From a virus, in the IMG/VR virus record IMGVR_UViG_3300044640_001869, positions 62,001 through 126,000 of that record: a stretch of DNA of 64,000 bases; one strand, written 5' to 3'. Below, one piece after another: positions 42,462-49,347 of the stretch. Position 1 is the first letter of the stretch. Each line of letters opens with the position of its first letter. The notes under the pieces are model-generated. The model saw only the letters and a list, made by a program, of their open reading frames with translations, was not told the DNA's origin and did no database searches. The position numbers were made by a program, and so were the translations under genes.

Positions 42462-42652
42462 TTTATAATTCTAAATCGTAATAATGGTTTCCCATTTATT
42501 GTGATATCACCATTGTCATTCTTACCAATAGTTTTAACAACAACCTTCTTGTTCTTAAATTTACCACCCATTAATGTATCCCCAACTTTAATATCAAGTT
42601 TAATCATTTCATTAAGTGTTTTATATTGTTCTTCTGTTATTATTATTTTCAT
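42458..42652 (-). CDS. Tagged KOW/SH3-like small protein
   Basis: 64 residues. IIITEEQYKTLNEMIKLD is followed by a compact SH3-like barrel (KVGDTLMGGKFKNKKVVVKT, NGDITINGKPLLRFRII). Tag plus tiny barrel makes this the smallest tagged protein here; a good experimental reporter of what the tag does. Confidence 0.72.
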   Translation of the reverse strand: MKIIITEEQYKTLNEMIKLDIKVGDTLMGGKFKNKKVVVKTIGKNDNGDITINGKPLLRFRIIK

Positions 42653-42658
42653 ATCATT

Positions 42659-43081
42659 TTAAATTATAGACTTCATACTACCCGACAAGAGTTTTGGTGT
42701 TGGTCGTGTATATTTTAAATTGTAGACCTCACCCAACCACTTCTTTAATACTTCCTGAGTAACAGTATAGGTAGTATCAAATTGTCGAATCGTTTTTAAC
42801 AAAATCATCAAAATCTCAACATTATTAATGTAGACTTCCTCATTTTTTCTATCGTAAACTATATAATTATCACCTTTTTTATAACGAAATAACGTCCAAT
42901 TTTTTTTTTCTTCCGACTGAACTCGTTCCAAATCATCAAAAAGGTGTAAGAAGTCCATTGGACTTTCAATCTTAAATACTTTGCAAAAATTATCCCAACC
43001 ACCTAGTAGTTCAATAGTTTTTTTAGTCCCTGATTGTTTAAGAACTTTTTCTAATTTATTTTCTGTTATAACTATTTTCAT
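42659..43081 (-). CDS. Tagged GGWENF-family protein, copy 4
   Basis: 140 residues: IVITENKLEKVLKQSGTKKT, IELLGGWDNFCKVFKIESPM, DFLHLFDDLERVQSEEKKNW, VYDRKNEEVYINNVEI, KKWLGEVYNLKYTRPTPK. Clearly a recent relative of the 28-29 kb copies, 13 kb away. Confidence 0.75.
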   Translation of the reverse strand: MKIVITENKLEKVLKQSGTKKTIELLGGWDNFCKVFKIESPMDFLHLFDDLERVQSEEKKNWTLFRYKKGDNYIVYDRKNEEVYINNVEILMILLKTIRQFDTTYTVTQEVLKKWLGEVYNLKYTRPTPKLLSGSMKSII

Positions 43082-43082
43082 A

Positions 43083-43505
43083 TTATTCTATTCGGCTAAC
43101 ATTATCCCACAAATTAAATGAGTGGATTCTATTTATACCAATATCAAGTTTATAAACATCCTCCAACCACGTTTGTATTATTTCTCTCGGTTTAAAGTCA
43201 GGTGTAAACAAATTACTACTGGTAACAAAAGTCAAAATCTCTTCATTACTAATACCAATACGATTCTCATTTATGTTATATATCATAAAGTTTTTTCCCG
43301 GTCTATATCTATATAATTTAAAGTTGGAGTTTTCAGTTGATTGAAATTCTTCTAAATCATCAAATAGATGTAAGAAATCCATCGGACTCTCAATCTTAAA
43401 TACTTTACAAAAGTTCTCCCAACCACCTAGTAACTGAATTGTTTTATCAGTACCTGATTGTTTAAGAACTTTTTCTAATCTATTTTCTGTAATTACTATT
43501 TTCAT
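43083..43505 (-). CDS. Tagged GGWENF-family protein, copy 5
   Basis: 140 residues: IVITENRLEKVLKQSGTDKT, IQLLGGWENFCKVFKIESPM, DFLHLFDDLEEFQSTENSNF, then a diverged second half FMIYNINENRIGISNEEILT ending IIQTWLEDVYKLDIGINR. First halves of copies 4 and 5 are nearly identical and second halves differ, a pattern suggesting recombination or gene conversion. Confidence 0.75.
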   Translation of the reverse strand: MKIVITENRLEKVLKQSGTDKTIQLLGGWENFCKVFKIESPMDFLHLFDDLEEFQSTENSNFKLYRYRPGKNFMIYNINENRIGISNEEILTFVTSSNLFTPDFKPREIIQTWLEDVYKLDIGINRIHSFNLWDNVSRIE

Positions 43506-44251
43506 ATTACTCTATCAACTCTAAGACCTGTATTTTTTTTAAACCATTTACCAAATACTTTAAGCCAAACTGAATTGTCCCCATCAATTGAAAAAATTTC
43601 TTCCATTTGATTAAACATTTTTTGGTAAATATCTAAATGAGTTCCACCATCGTAGTGTAGTTTATATTCATACGATGGAGAATCATTAACATTAAAAAGA
43701 ATTTCACCAAATCTTTTAATCTCCTCTTTATAATCGTTGGGACTCTGCCAATCATAATCAGGATAACAATTTTCATCCAAATATTGGTATATATATTTTT
43801 CAATTTCATCATAACCCAACATCTTAATAAAATTCTCAGGCCCACCAACTAAACCAATTACTTTCTTAACCCCCTTTTTATCAATCAAGGATTTAATCTT
43901 CTCAACATTATCTTTGGGTTTATCAACCATTTCATTAATTTCACCAACAAGAGTTGGGACAATCCAAGGGTTTCCAATTACTGATAATTTTTCTCGTAAA
44001 TAATTGGTGAATGTTAGAATGTCATCCTCATCCAATCTTGAATCCCCATAAACATTAATATAAACACTAAAAGTAGGACTATTTTTGATGTCAGTAACTT
44101 TTACACTATCTATTTTACTAAAAATACTAAGATACCAATTTGACGCTGAAATTTCCTCACTACGATAACGAGCTCTTAATTTAGATAATTCTCTATCAAT
44201 TATTTTTTGGAAATTATCAATTAATTTGTTTTCTGTAATTAGTATTTTCAT
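43502..44251 (-). CDS. Tagged two-module protein
   Basis: 249 residues joining a KLINGF-type N-terminal module (ILITENKLIDNFQKIIDREL; related to 34181) to an LLGG-type second module from about 120 (IKSLIDKKGVKKVIGLVGGP, ENFIKMLGYDEIEKYIYQYL) ending in VFGKWFKKNTGLRVDRVI. That end matches the motif repeated in the array gene at 52215. TATTTAT lies exactly 4 nt upstream. A natural fusion of two family modules. Confidence 0.75.
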   Translation of the reverse strand: MKILITENKLIDNFQKIIDRELSKLRARYRSEEISASNWYLSIFSKIDSVKVTDIKNSPTFSVYINVYGDSRLDEDDILTFTNYLREKLSVIGNPWIVPTLVGEINEMVDKPKDNVEKIKSLIDKKGVKKVIGLVGGPENFIKMLGYDEIEKYIYQYLDENCYPDYDWQSPNDYKEEIKRFGEILFNVNDSPSYEYKLHYDGGTHLDIYQKMFNQMEEIFSIDGDNSVWLKVFGKWFKKNTGLRVDRVI

Positions 44252-44255
44252 ATCA

Positions 44256-44262
44256 ATAAATA
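44256..44262 (-). promoter_or_regulatory. TATTTAT box, 4 nt from start at 44251
   Basis: First gene of the 42.2-44.3 kb cluster. Confidence 0.6.
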
Positions 44263-44279
44263 CTCACCAAATAATAAAT

Positions 44280-44372
44280 CGCGGGCGGGGGGAAAACAAA
44301 AAGACGACCGAAGGTCGGACACGGTTACCGGTATATAAGATATTTTCTTCCTTTTTTATTCCCCCAAATATA
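44280..44372 (-). ncRNA. Possible small structured RNA or leader
   Basis: TATATTTG (44365-44372, minus strand) is followed by no gene for 110 nt. The segment pairs end to end (GGGGGAA 44288-44294 with TTCCCCC 44359-44365 on the plus strand), with the inner hairpin CGACC-GAA-GGTCG near 44305-44317 and CGGTTACCG at 44322-44330. Either a short RNA or a structured 5' leader of the gene at 44251. Weakly supported. Confidence 0.35.
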
Positions 44373-44379
44373 TAAGCAT

Positions 44380-44410
44380 AAAAAACCCCACTCAAAAAGA
44401 ATGGGGGATT
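44380..44410 (-). terminator. Terminator
   Basis: CCCCA (44386-44390) / TGGGG (44402-44406), T-run on the minus strand, after the 44414 gene. Confidence 0.65.
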
Positions 44411-44413
44411 ATA

Positions 44414-44719
44414 TTAACCTTCACTATTAAATAACTTATGCCATTTCTTACCTACCTCATATGGATTCTCAACATACTTGTTAAGTTCATCCATAGCTTC
44501 AGTTACACTTCTAAATGGAATCTCCTTACATCCAACACTAATAACACATCCAACACTTAAAAAACGAAGACGTATCTCGTATTCCCTAAGTAATTCCTGT
44601 TTCTTAGGTATATACTCTTTCTTCAACTCCATTTCAGGTTCTCTATCATAACCTCTTATCGGTGCCTCCGCCATCACTCCCATATCTTGTACAGGTTCGT
44701 TAACATCATATTCTCTCAT
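44414..44719 (-). CDS. Phage hypothetical protein, 101 residues
   Basis: LREYEIRLRFLSVGCVISVG and CKEIPFRSVTEAMDELNKYV then E-N-P-Y-E is a pattern I recognise from phages of aquatic bacteria, always without function. Untagged, N-terminus variable and charged. Stands alone between two terminators. Confidence 0.75.
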   Translation of the reverse strand: MREYDVNEPVQDMGVMAEAPIRGYDREPEMELKKEYIPKKQELLREYEIRLRFLSVGCVISVGCKEIPFRSVTEAMDELNKYVENPYEVGKKWHKLFNSEG

Positions 44720-44763
44720 AATCTTTTTTATTTAATTATACAGAAATTAAATGATGAGGTCAA

Positions 44764-44796
44764 ATAAAAAACCCCACCGATAAAGAAGGGGTCGTA
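44764..44796 (-). terminator. Weak terminator
   Basis: ACCCC (44771-44775) / GGGGT (44788-44792) with a T-run on the minus strand. Confidence 0.5.
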
Positions 44797-44798
44797 TA

Positions 44799-45143
44799 TT
44801 ATTTATTTAATCTCTGTTCCTGATGTTTCCTTGATAACTCAATTAAGTAATCCCTAACAATTTCAGGGGGAAACATCTTAAATTCCCTCAGTCTCTCAGG
44901 TCTACCATTACTTTCATAAAAGTGTAATTCGTTATCTTCCCCAACTTGGAATTTAAATACATAAAAATTTTGTAAACCAAAGTTATTACCTCGTTTACTA
45001 AAATTAAGACATCCTGTTATAACCCTTTCATCATCCCCATTTATATAACCCGGCATAGAACGGAATTCTATATTAATATCACTTCTTTCCAACCAATCAG
45101 AAAATAACGAATTGAATCTGTTTTCACTCAATATAAATCTCAT
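44799..45143 (-). CDS. Tag-variant protein, 114 residues
   Basis: MRFILSENRFNSLFSDWLER is a diverged tag (ILSE in place of ITE). The rest is a beta-rich domain with RVITGCLNFSKRGNNFGLQN, FYVFKFQVGEDNELHFYES and a C-terminal basic helix. TATTTAT lies exactly 4 nt upstream, grouping it with the tagged genes. Confidence 0.68.
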   Translation of the reverse strand: MRFILSENRFNSLFSDWLERSDINIEFRSMPGYINGDDERVITGCLNFSKRGNNFGLQNFYVFKFQVGEDNELHFYESNGRPERLREFKMFPPEIVRDYLIELSRKHQEQRLNK

Positions 45144-45147
45144 AACA

Positions 45148-45154
45148 ATAAATA
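45148..45154 (-). promoter_or_regulatory. TATTTAT box, 4 nt from start at 45143
   Basis: Upstream of the ILSE tag-variant gene. Confidence 0.6.
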
Positions 45155-45158
45155 CCTA

Positions 45159-45761
45159 TTACCACAATTTAATATATACACCACCTTGATATTGAATGGA
45201 TTTATTAGGTCCCAATCCAATACCCACCGAAAATATCCTATCCTTCTTTGTCTTTAATAAAAGGGAGGGACTGAATGATGTAAACACTGTCTTATTATTT
45301 AACCCCAACTCAGAACCCAAATAAAATTGATTCTTAGGTAATTCCTTAACAATCATCTTATCATTAATCGTAATCTTATTTATATGAGAATCCCAAACTC
45401 TACTCAATATACTATTATTGGATATTGTATCAGTAACTGATACATACCCCAAACTATCCTTCAACTTTAAGGTGTCCTTATAAACAACCTTACTGTAATA
45501 ATCTTTTATAACCTGAACCGTATCTATACGACCCGGTAACTCAACGTATATTGGAATATCCCTATATATATCTTTCCCCCTCTTATAGACCGTTTGAACA
45601 GTGGGGACATATAAAGTATCCACCGTGTGTTTAATAACCTCATACGGTTTACCATCAATAGTCACAATCTTACCATCAGGTTTAACATTACAAAACCTTA
45701 AACAGAATATGGTTATAATAAGACCAACTATTATAATCAATTTTAAATCAACCTTTTTCAT
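45159..45761 (-). CDS. Membrane-anchored protein with C-terminal beta hairpins
   Basis: 200 residues from 45761 (KKVDLKLIIIVGLIITIFCL). One N-terminal membrane helix, a stalk with VDTLYVPTVQTVYKRGKDIY and repeated short polar strands, then alternating hydrophobic beta strands near the end (FYLGSELGL, FSVGIGLGPN, YQGGVYIKLW) like outer-membrane hairpins. Inner helix plus periplasmic stalk plus membrane-like beta end suggests a spanin-like lysis protein; inference only. Confidence 0.6.
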   Translation of the reverse strand: MKKVDLKLIIIVGLIITIFCLRFCNVKPDGKIVTIDGKPYEVIKHTVDTLYVPTVQTVYKRGKDIYRDIPIYVELPGRIDTVQVIKDYYSKVVYKDTLKLKDSLGYVSVTDTISNNSILSRVWDSHINKITINDKMIVKELPKNQFYLGSELGLNNKTVFTSFSPSLLLKTKKDRIFSVGIGLGPNKSIQYQGGVYIKLW

Positions 45762-46320
45762 TTTCAATTTTCTTCGCAGCATCCAATGATGACTTATAGT
45801 CGTTTAATCGTTTTACGGTAGTAGGGTATTTTGAAACATCATATTCTTTTTTACTTGGGTCACCCATTTTTCTACCAAACCATTTACCATCTTTATTTTT
45901 ATATTCCCAAACAGTATCTTGAGGTATATTCATCCAATCATCACTATTTGGTTCTTGTTTATCACCACCTTTCATTTCCTGTTGTAATTCATAACGTATC
46001 TTACTATCAGTAGTATAAACAACACCATCTTCATCTTCAGGACAATAATTATCACCTGTTTTACAATACATCGGTGTCCCACCTTTTTCTGTAATATACT
46101 TTACCATCGCATCATTAAAACTTTTATCTAACCAATTACCATCAACAGGAATCTTGAACTCAGGATACTTTTTATTAAAAAATTCTTGTTCCTTTTTTAT
46201 TTGTTGAGATTTAGGACTTCTTAATCTCTCAGGTCCCAACTCAGGTAGGTTATTCACATTCTCTTCATATAAACCCATTATATGTTTTCTTTCTTCTTCT
46301 GTAATAATAAATTTTTTCAT
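45748..46320 (-). CDS. Tagged protein with peptidoglycan-binding-like segment
   Basis: 190 residues: KKFIITEEERKHIMGLYEEN, with GLYE|ENV as maturation site. Residues 45-75 (EFFNKKYPEFKIPVDGNWLD, then K-S-F-N-D-A-M-V-K-Y) resemble the PG_binding_1 helix pattern. The end is Lys/Asp-rich. Overlaps the next gene by 14 nt. TATTTAT lies 14 nt upstream. Confidence 0.65.
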   Translation of the reverse strand: MKKFIITEEERKHIMGLYEENVNNLPELGPERLRSPKSQQIKKEQEFFNKKYPEFKIPVDGNWLDKSFNDAMVKYITEKGGTPMYCKTGDNYCPEDEDGVVYTTDSKIRYELQQEMKGGDKQEPNSDDWMNIPQDTVWEYKNKDGKWFGRKMGDPSKKEYDVSKYPTTVKRLNDYKSSLDAAKKIENEKG

Positions 46321-46334
46321 ATATACTTTTTCCT

Positions 46335-46341
46335 ATAAATA
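46335..46341 (-). promoter_or_regulatory. TATTTAT box, 14 nt from start at 46320
   Basis: Followed upstream by the dispersed 23-nt repeat. Confidence 0.5.
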
Positions 46342-46345
46342 CTCT

Positions 46346-46369
46346 AAAATTTTTCCAGAAATTTTTTTT
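46346..46369. repeat. Dispersed 23-nt repeat, copy 1
   Basis: AAAATTTTTCCAGAAA plus a T-run; the same 23 nt recur at 46920-46942, so copies lie upstream of two successive tagged genes. Confidence 0.7.
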
Positions 46370-46423
46370 CACTATTAACCCCTTTTTAGATATGTCGATT
46401 TTTTTAGGAAATTTAAACATATA

Positions 46424-46456
46424 ACAAAAAACCCCTCCGTTGAAGGAAGGGTTTAA
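46424..46456 (-). terminator. Terminator
   Basis: ACCCCTCC (46431-46438) / GGAAGGGT (46445-46452), one mismatch, T-run on the minus strand, after the 46459 gene. Confidence 0.7.
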
Positions 46457-46458
46457 TA

Positions 46459-46863
46459 TCAATCAATTTCTTTAATTGATTTCTTATCTAACACATTGTC
46501 TATGTGGAGACTTAACCTTTGAGAAATTGGGGTTAGGTCTTCAATGTCTTCCTCATTATCACCAACAATATCAAATGCCGATTCAATAAATGATTTTAAA
46601 TATACACTCCACTCATCTTTTTCTTCTTGTGATAAATTAGATGGAACTTCGTGAGTCAATTTAAGTATTGCAACTTGAAGTTGTAGTTTAGCTCTTTCAA
46701 GACGAGTTTGTACTTTAGGTTTCTCACCACTAAAAAAAGAACCACCCCCAAGTAAATAATCGTCGTTATTAAATTTAATTATATCATAATCATCAGACTC
46801 ATTAATAACCCTCTTTACTATTCGAATCAAATCAGACTCAGTTAATCTTATTATTTTTTTCAT
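46459..46863 (-). CDS. Tagged protein, RLTExDL-type leader
   Basis: 134 residues. KKIIRLTESDLIRIVKRVIN then E: VINE|SDD. A short acidic loop and GGGSF precede two long helices (RLERAKLQLQVAILKLTHEV; W-S-V-Y-L-K-S-F-I-E-S-A). Last gene before the change in composition. TATTTAT lies 15 nt upstream. Confidence 0.75.
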   Translation of the reverse strand: MKKIIRLTESDLIRIVKRVINESDDYDIIKFNNDDYLLGGGSFFSGEKPKVQTRLERAKLQLQVAILKLTHEVPSNLSQEEKDEWSVYLKSFIESAFDIVGDNEEDIEDLTPISQRLSLHIDNVLDKKSIKEID

Positions 46864-46878
46864 ATATAATTTTTTATT

Positions 46879-46885
46879 ATAAATA
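46879..46885 (-). promoter_or_regulatory. TATTTAT box, 15 nt from start at 46863
   Basis: Followed upstream by the second copy of the dispersed repeat. Confidence 0.5.
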
Positions 46886-46919
46886 CACCCCCGTTTAAAT
46901 AGGAGGTCCCTTTTCCCCC

Positions 46920-46942
46920 AAAATTTTTCCAGAAATTTTTTT
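46920..46942. repeat. Dispersed 23-nt repeat, copy 2
   Basis: Identical to 46346-46368; located 57 nt upstream of the tagged gene at 46863. Confidence 0.7.
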
Positions 46943-47167
46943 AGAGTTTTTAGTTACACGCTTTCTCAAAGGCATTATCCCCCCTTTTTGACCCCCAAAA
47001 TAGCCGGAAGGGGAGGGGGGATACGTAGGGGGGAGGGGTGTATAGGGGTATAGGGGGGTGGTAGGGAGTATATCTCCCCCTGTCTGACTGTTTAAACCAA
47101 ATTACCCCTCCCTGTCTGTAACGTTATGTATGGGGGTCAAGTCAAATAAATGATATATCCAAATAGA

Positions 47168-47267
47168 GTTATTAACCTGACAGTGTGTCATAGTGGAGTT
47201 ATTAACAGTGGGGATGTTGATAACTTCTTGGGGGTGACAGTGTGTCAGTTAGTAAGATGTTAATAAC
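47168..47267. promoter_or_regulatory. Palindrome cassettes 1 and 2
   Basis: GTTATTAAC 47168, TGACAGTGTGTCA 47178-47190, GTTATTAAC 47198; then GTTGATAAC 47216, TGACAGTGTGTCA 47235-47247, GTTAATAAC 47259. GTTATTAAC and GTTAATAAC are reverse complements. The layout recurs at 48045-48094. Confidence 0.6.
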
Positions 47268-47372
47268 TATGATGGGGGAATGTAGTGCGTGGTATGATAA
47301 TAATTTGTATCTTTGATAAGTCAATGGTAATACCGAGACGGGTCAGGGATAGAATGAATCTCTAAGAGGGTA

Positions 47373-47486
47373 GACTCCAACCTGCCTTATAGTGTAGTAA
47401 GACTTGGGGGTTATAAGCAGGTTCCCTTAGAACTCCCCACACTAAGTATATAGTCCGCCCGTCTTAACTACTCCCGTAAGTGACGG
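47373..47486 (+). ncRNA. Structured RNA candidate, group I intron-like 3' half
   Basis: Pairings: AACCTGC (47379) with GCAGGTT (47417); AGTGT (47391) with ACACT (47439); GGGG (47406) with CCCC (47435). The first crosses the others as a pseudoknot. AAGTATATAGTCC (47444-47456) resembles the conserved 3' P7 strand of group I introns, GACT at 47373 could be its partner, and CCGTC/GACGG (47459, 47482) sits where P9 would. No split host gene is seen. Confidence 0.35.
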
Positions 47487-47541
47487 TACTAAGTTACGGA
47501 TAATAATTGATTCCCCCACTATAAATGTTTATATTTTAACT

Positions 47542-47697
47542 ATGAAAACATTTCTTATAGTGATTGGTCTTATCTCCCTGATAATCATATCGTTCATAGT
47601 GATTGAGTATATTGTTGGGAGACTACCTGAAGACCACAGGTTTGTATTGTGGTGGAGGAGACACGTTGTTGGAGTTAGTGACGACGACCTCTTCTAA
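47542..47697 (+). CDS. Small membrane protein, 51 residues
   Basis: ATG at 47542: FLIVIGLISLIIISFIVIEY is one membrane helix, then PEDHRFVLWWRRHVVG and an acidic end DDDLF. Its last 4 nt overlap the convergent gene at 47694. No family recognised, but the clean hydrophobic profile supports a real gene in this sparse region. Confidence 0.55.
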   Translation: MKTFLIVIGLISLIIISFIVIEYIVGRLPEDHRFVLWWRRHVVGVSDDDLF

Positions 47698-47981
47698 GGT
47701 AGAGTAAAGAAATTAATTAGTTGAGTCAGGGAATGAGTCCTGATTCCCATTTGGACCTCATTGAACTTCTCTGAAGACAGTGGGGTTTTCTTATGTATAT
47801 ATTCTAATACATCCCCCATATCTGAATGGGTTAATAGATATATGTTTCCTGATTGAAGTTTAGACAGTGGGGATGTCTCTGTATATACACAGGTCCCTGA
47901 ATAGTTCTCTAATGAATAGACCACTTTATATATTGGGGATTCATTTACTATCTCTATGTTGAAGTCATTTAGTATTTCCAT
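47694..47981 (-). CDS. Hypothetical protein, 95 residues
   Basis: MEILNDFNIEIVNESPIYKV, then VYSLENYSGTCVYTE and SGNIYLLTHSDMGDVLEYIH. A longer start at 48005 is possible. Balanced composition and the convergent overlap with 47542-47697 favour a real gene. No family recognised. Confidence 0.55.
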   Translation of the reverse strand: MEILNDFNIEIVNESPIYKVVYSLENYSGTCVYTETSPLSKLQSGNIYLLTHSDMGDVLEYIHKKTPLSSEKFNEVQMGIRTHSLTQLINFFTLP

Positions 47982-48044
47982 ATCATTAAATATAGTTATG
48001 AACAATTAAATAGTGTATTGGTTCATATTAAATCCCCACACCCT

Positions 48045-48094
48045 GTTGATAACTTTTTAGTCTGACACTATGTCAGGGGGGAATTGTTAATAAC
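48045..48094. promoter_or_regulatory. Palindrome cassette 3
   Basis: GTTGATAAC 48045-48053, 9 nt, TGACACTATGTCA 48063-48075, 10 nt, GTTAATAAC 48086-48094: the same order and near-identical spacing as cassette 2, with a different central triplet. Confidence 0.6.
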
Positions 48095-48338
48095 TTTTTA
48101 TGTTAAAAAACTTGATTTTGTCAGAATGTCAGTCGTGTTTGACGATGGGGATAATCCTTTACCCCACGCTTGACGGGGTTTTGAGTTCCCACATCTTACC
48201 ACATTCATATAAATTTAACACTAGAAGTTTAGTTGTTGATAGTGTCAGGACCAATTTATTACCCCTGATGATAGTGTTAGAGGTAATTTATTAGGTATAT
48301 ATAAAACCCAGCGAATAAAGATAGTTATGGTGTATAGC

Positions 48339-48420
48339 CGGGGGACAGTCCTTTAGGACGTTATAGTATAACTTCAACGGGAACGTCAGTGGTAAAAAGT
48401 GGGACATAATAAGACCCCCG
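48339..48420 (+). ncRNA. Multi-branched structured RNA candidate
   Basis: Outer stem CGGGGG (48339-48344) / CCCCCG (48415-48420) encloses GTCC-TTTA-GGAC (48348-48359) and the pair GACGTT (48357-48362) / AACGTC (48382-48387) or alternatively GTTAT-AGT-ATAAC. An R-like AGAGACTATATA follows at 48426. No tRNA features. Not a known family that I can name. Confidence 0.4.
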
Positions 48421-48563
48421 TCATTAGAGACTATATATAAAATCACTATAAGGTTTAGTAGAATAAGTTATAATATATCCTGTAGTAAGATGGGGTTTAC
48501 CCCAATATAGGAGGATAGAATAGTAACTTAAAATAAAACCACTATGAGAAGGTTTCGTTATTA

Positions 48564-48611
48564 AATGGATGTCATATACCTTCACGTAAGTGAAGTGTTC
48601 TTAAATCCATT
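48564..48611. ncRNA. Two-storey stem-loop with GUAA tetraloop
   Basis: AATGGAT (48564-48570) / ATCCATT (48605-48611) encloses CTTCAC-GTAA-GTGAAG (48580-48595), a stable six-pair stem capped by a GNRA-type loop on the plus strand. Confidence 0.45.
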
Positions 48612-48780
48612 GTTTAGTGGGTAAACCTGTGATAGATTACCTCATCAAAGTCTTGTCATAGAATGGGGGACAGTTATAATGGGGGGAAAATATATATAGG
48701 GTTATAGTATGAATGGATAACGTAGTGGAGTGTTAACGGAACGGGAGTTAGGAATGAATAGTGTAATCCCTATATATATT

Positions 48781-49347
48781 TTATACTAAGAACTTCTTAG
48801 GGTCATACCAAAAACAACCTACACAAGTTCCTTCATAATTTATATTACCTTGTACAACTGAAACTGAACAACCTCTTTCTTTTGCATCATATCTAATGTT
48901 AGTCTTAGAACATTTTAGACAGTCAGACCTTTTTTGTTTATTAAGACTTTCTAATAGTGGTTGGAAATCATCTATAGTTTGTTTATCTAAATTAAGTACA
49001 TCATCAGGATATCTCCCATCTTTATGGTCTACTTCTATTTTGTGTCCGTTGTTTAGTTTAAGATTAGTAATAACACAGGGTTTGTTTCTAACTTCATCCC
49101 ATATATCTTTTCTGATTCTTCTTGTTCCGTTGTTATCTTTATACCCATTGAATCTCCATTGGGTTTCGTTATCTACAATACGTTTTTCGAATATATATTT
49201 TTTAAGACCGACGTTTCTATACCAATGGTTTCCATTCTTTGGGAATAGTGTAATATATTTCCCCACGCATTCGGATTTGTTCACCCATCTTGATACACCA
49301 TTTTGGTCGGGATTAAACAGTTCTATAACTAATTCGGTATTATTCAT
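48781..49347 (-). CDS. HNH-type type II restriction endonuclease
   Basis: 188 residues. N-terminal half probably DNA-binding (RRIRKDIWDEVRNKPCVITN); HNH/beta-beta-alpha core KIEVDHKDGRYPDD (H108) with DFQPLLESLNKQKRSDCLKC as the following helix; zinc Cys pairs C143/C146 and C175/C178 (EGTCVGCFWYDP). This Cys4 HNH layout occurs in several type II restriction enzymes. It overlaps the methyltransferase gene by 8 nt, giving an R-M pair with the methylase translated first. Confidence 0.82.
   Translation of the reverse strand: MNNTELVIELFNPDQNGVSRWVNKSECVGKYITLFPKNGNHWYRNVGLKKYIFEKRIVDNETQWRFNGYKDNNGTRRIRKDIWDEVRNKPCVITNLKLNNGHKIEVDHKDGRYPDDVLNLDKQTIDDFQPLLESLNKQKRSDCLKCSKTNIRYDAKERGCSVSVVQGNINYEGTCVGCFWYDPKKFLV

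Larger units (their letters stand above)
46864..47541. other. Gene-poor G-rich region A with palindrome cassettes
   Basis: About 680 nt without a convincing gene. The plus strand becomes G-rich with runs of G4-G7, opposite in bias to the C-rich plus strand to its left. It holds a dispersed repeat (46920-46942), two cassettes of TGACAGTGTGTCA with GTTRATAAC-type 9-mers (47168-47267) and a strongly paired RNA-like segment (47373-47486). Candidate origin or regulatory region. Confidence 0.6.
47982..48780. other. Gene-poor region B with cassette 3 and RNA-like folds
   Basis: About 800 nt without a convincing gene; a plus frame at 48100-48294 looks spurious. It contains palindrome cassette 3 (48045-48094), a multi-stem element (48339-48420), hairpin TGGGG-TTTA-CCCCA (48491-48504) and a two-storey stem-loop (48564-48611). 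G-rich on the plus strand. Either a family of phage RNAs, an origin, or the remains of an inserted element. Confidence 0.55.

Noticed and set aside
46265-46462. 65-residue minus-strand frame
   Set aside because: Out of frame with the tagged gene it overlaps and runs through a terminator and the dispersed repeat.
48100-48294. 64-residue plus-strand frame
   Set aside because: Odd composition, no promoter or start context, and it overlaps cassette 3's right flank.
48339-48420. tRNA or tmRNA
   Set aside because: Cloverleaf-like pairing but no T-loop, no D-loop consensus and no plausible anticodon arm.
48781-49347. Homing endonuclease of a group I intron
   Set aside because: It overlaps a methyltransferase gene and has the Cys4 HNH layout of restriction enzymes; the intron-like RNA is over 1 kb away with a gene pair between.
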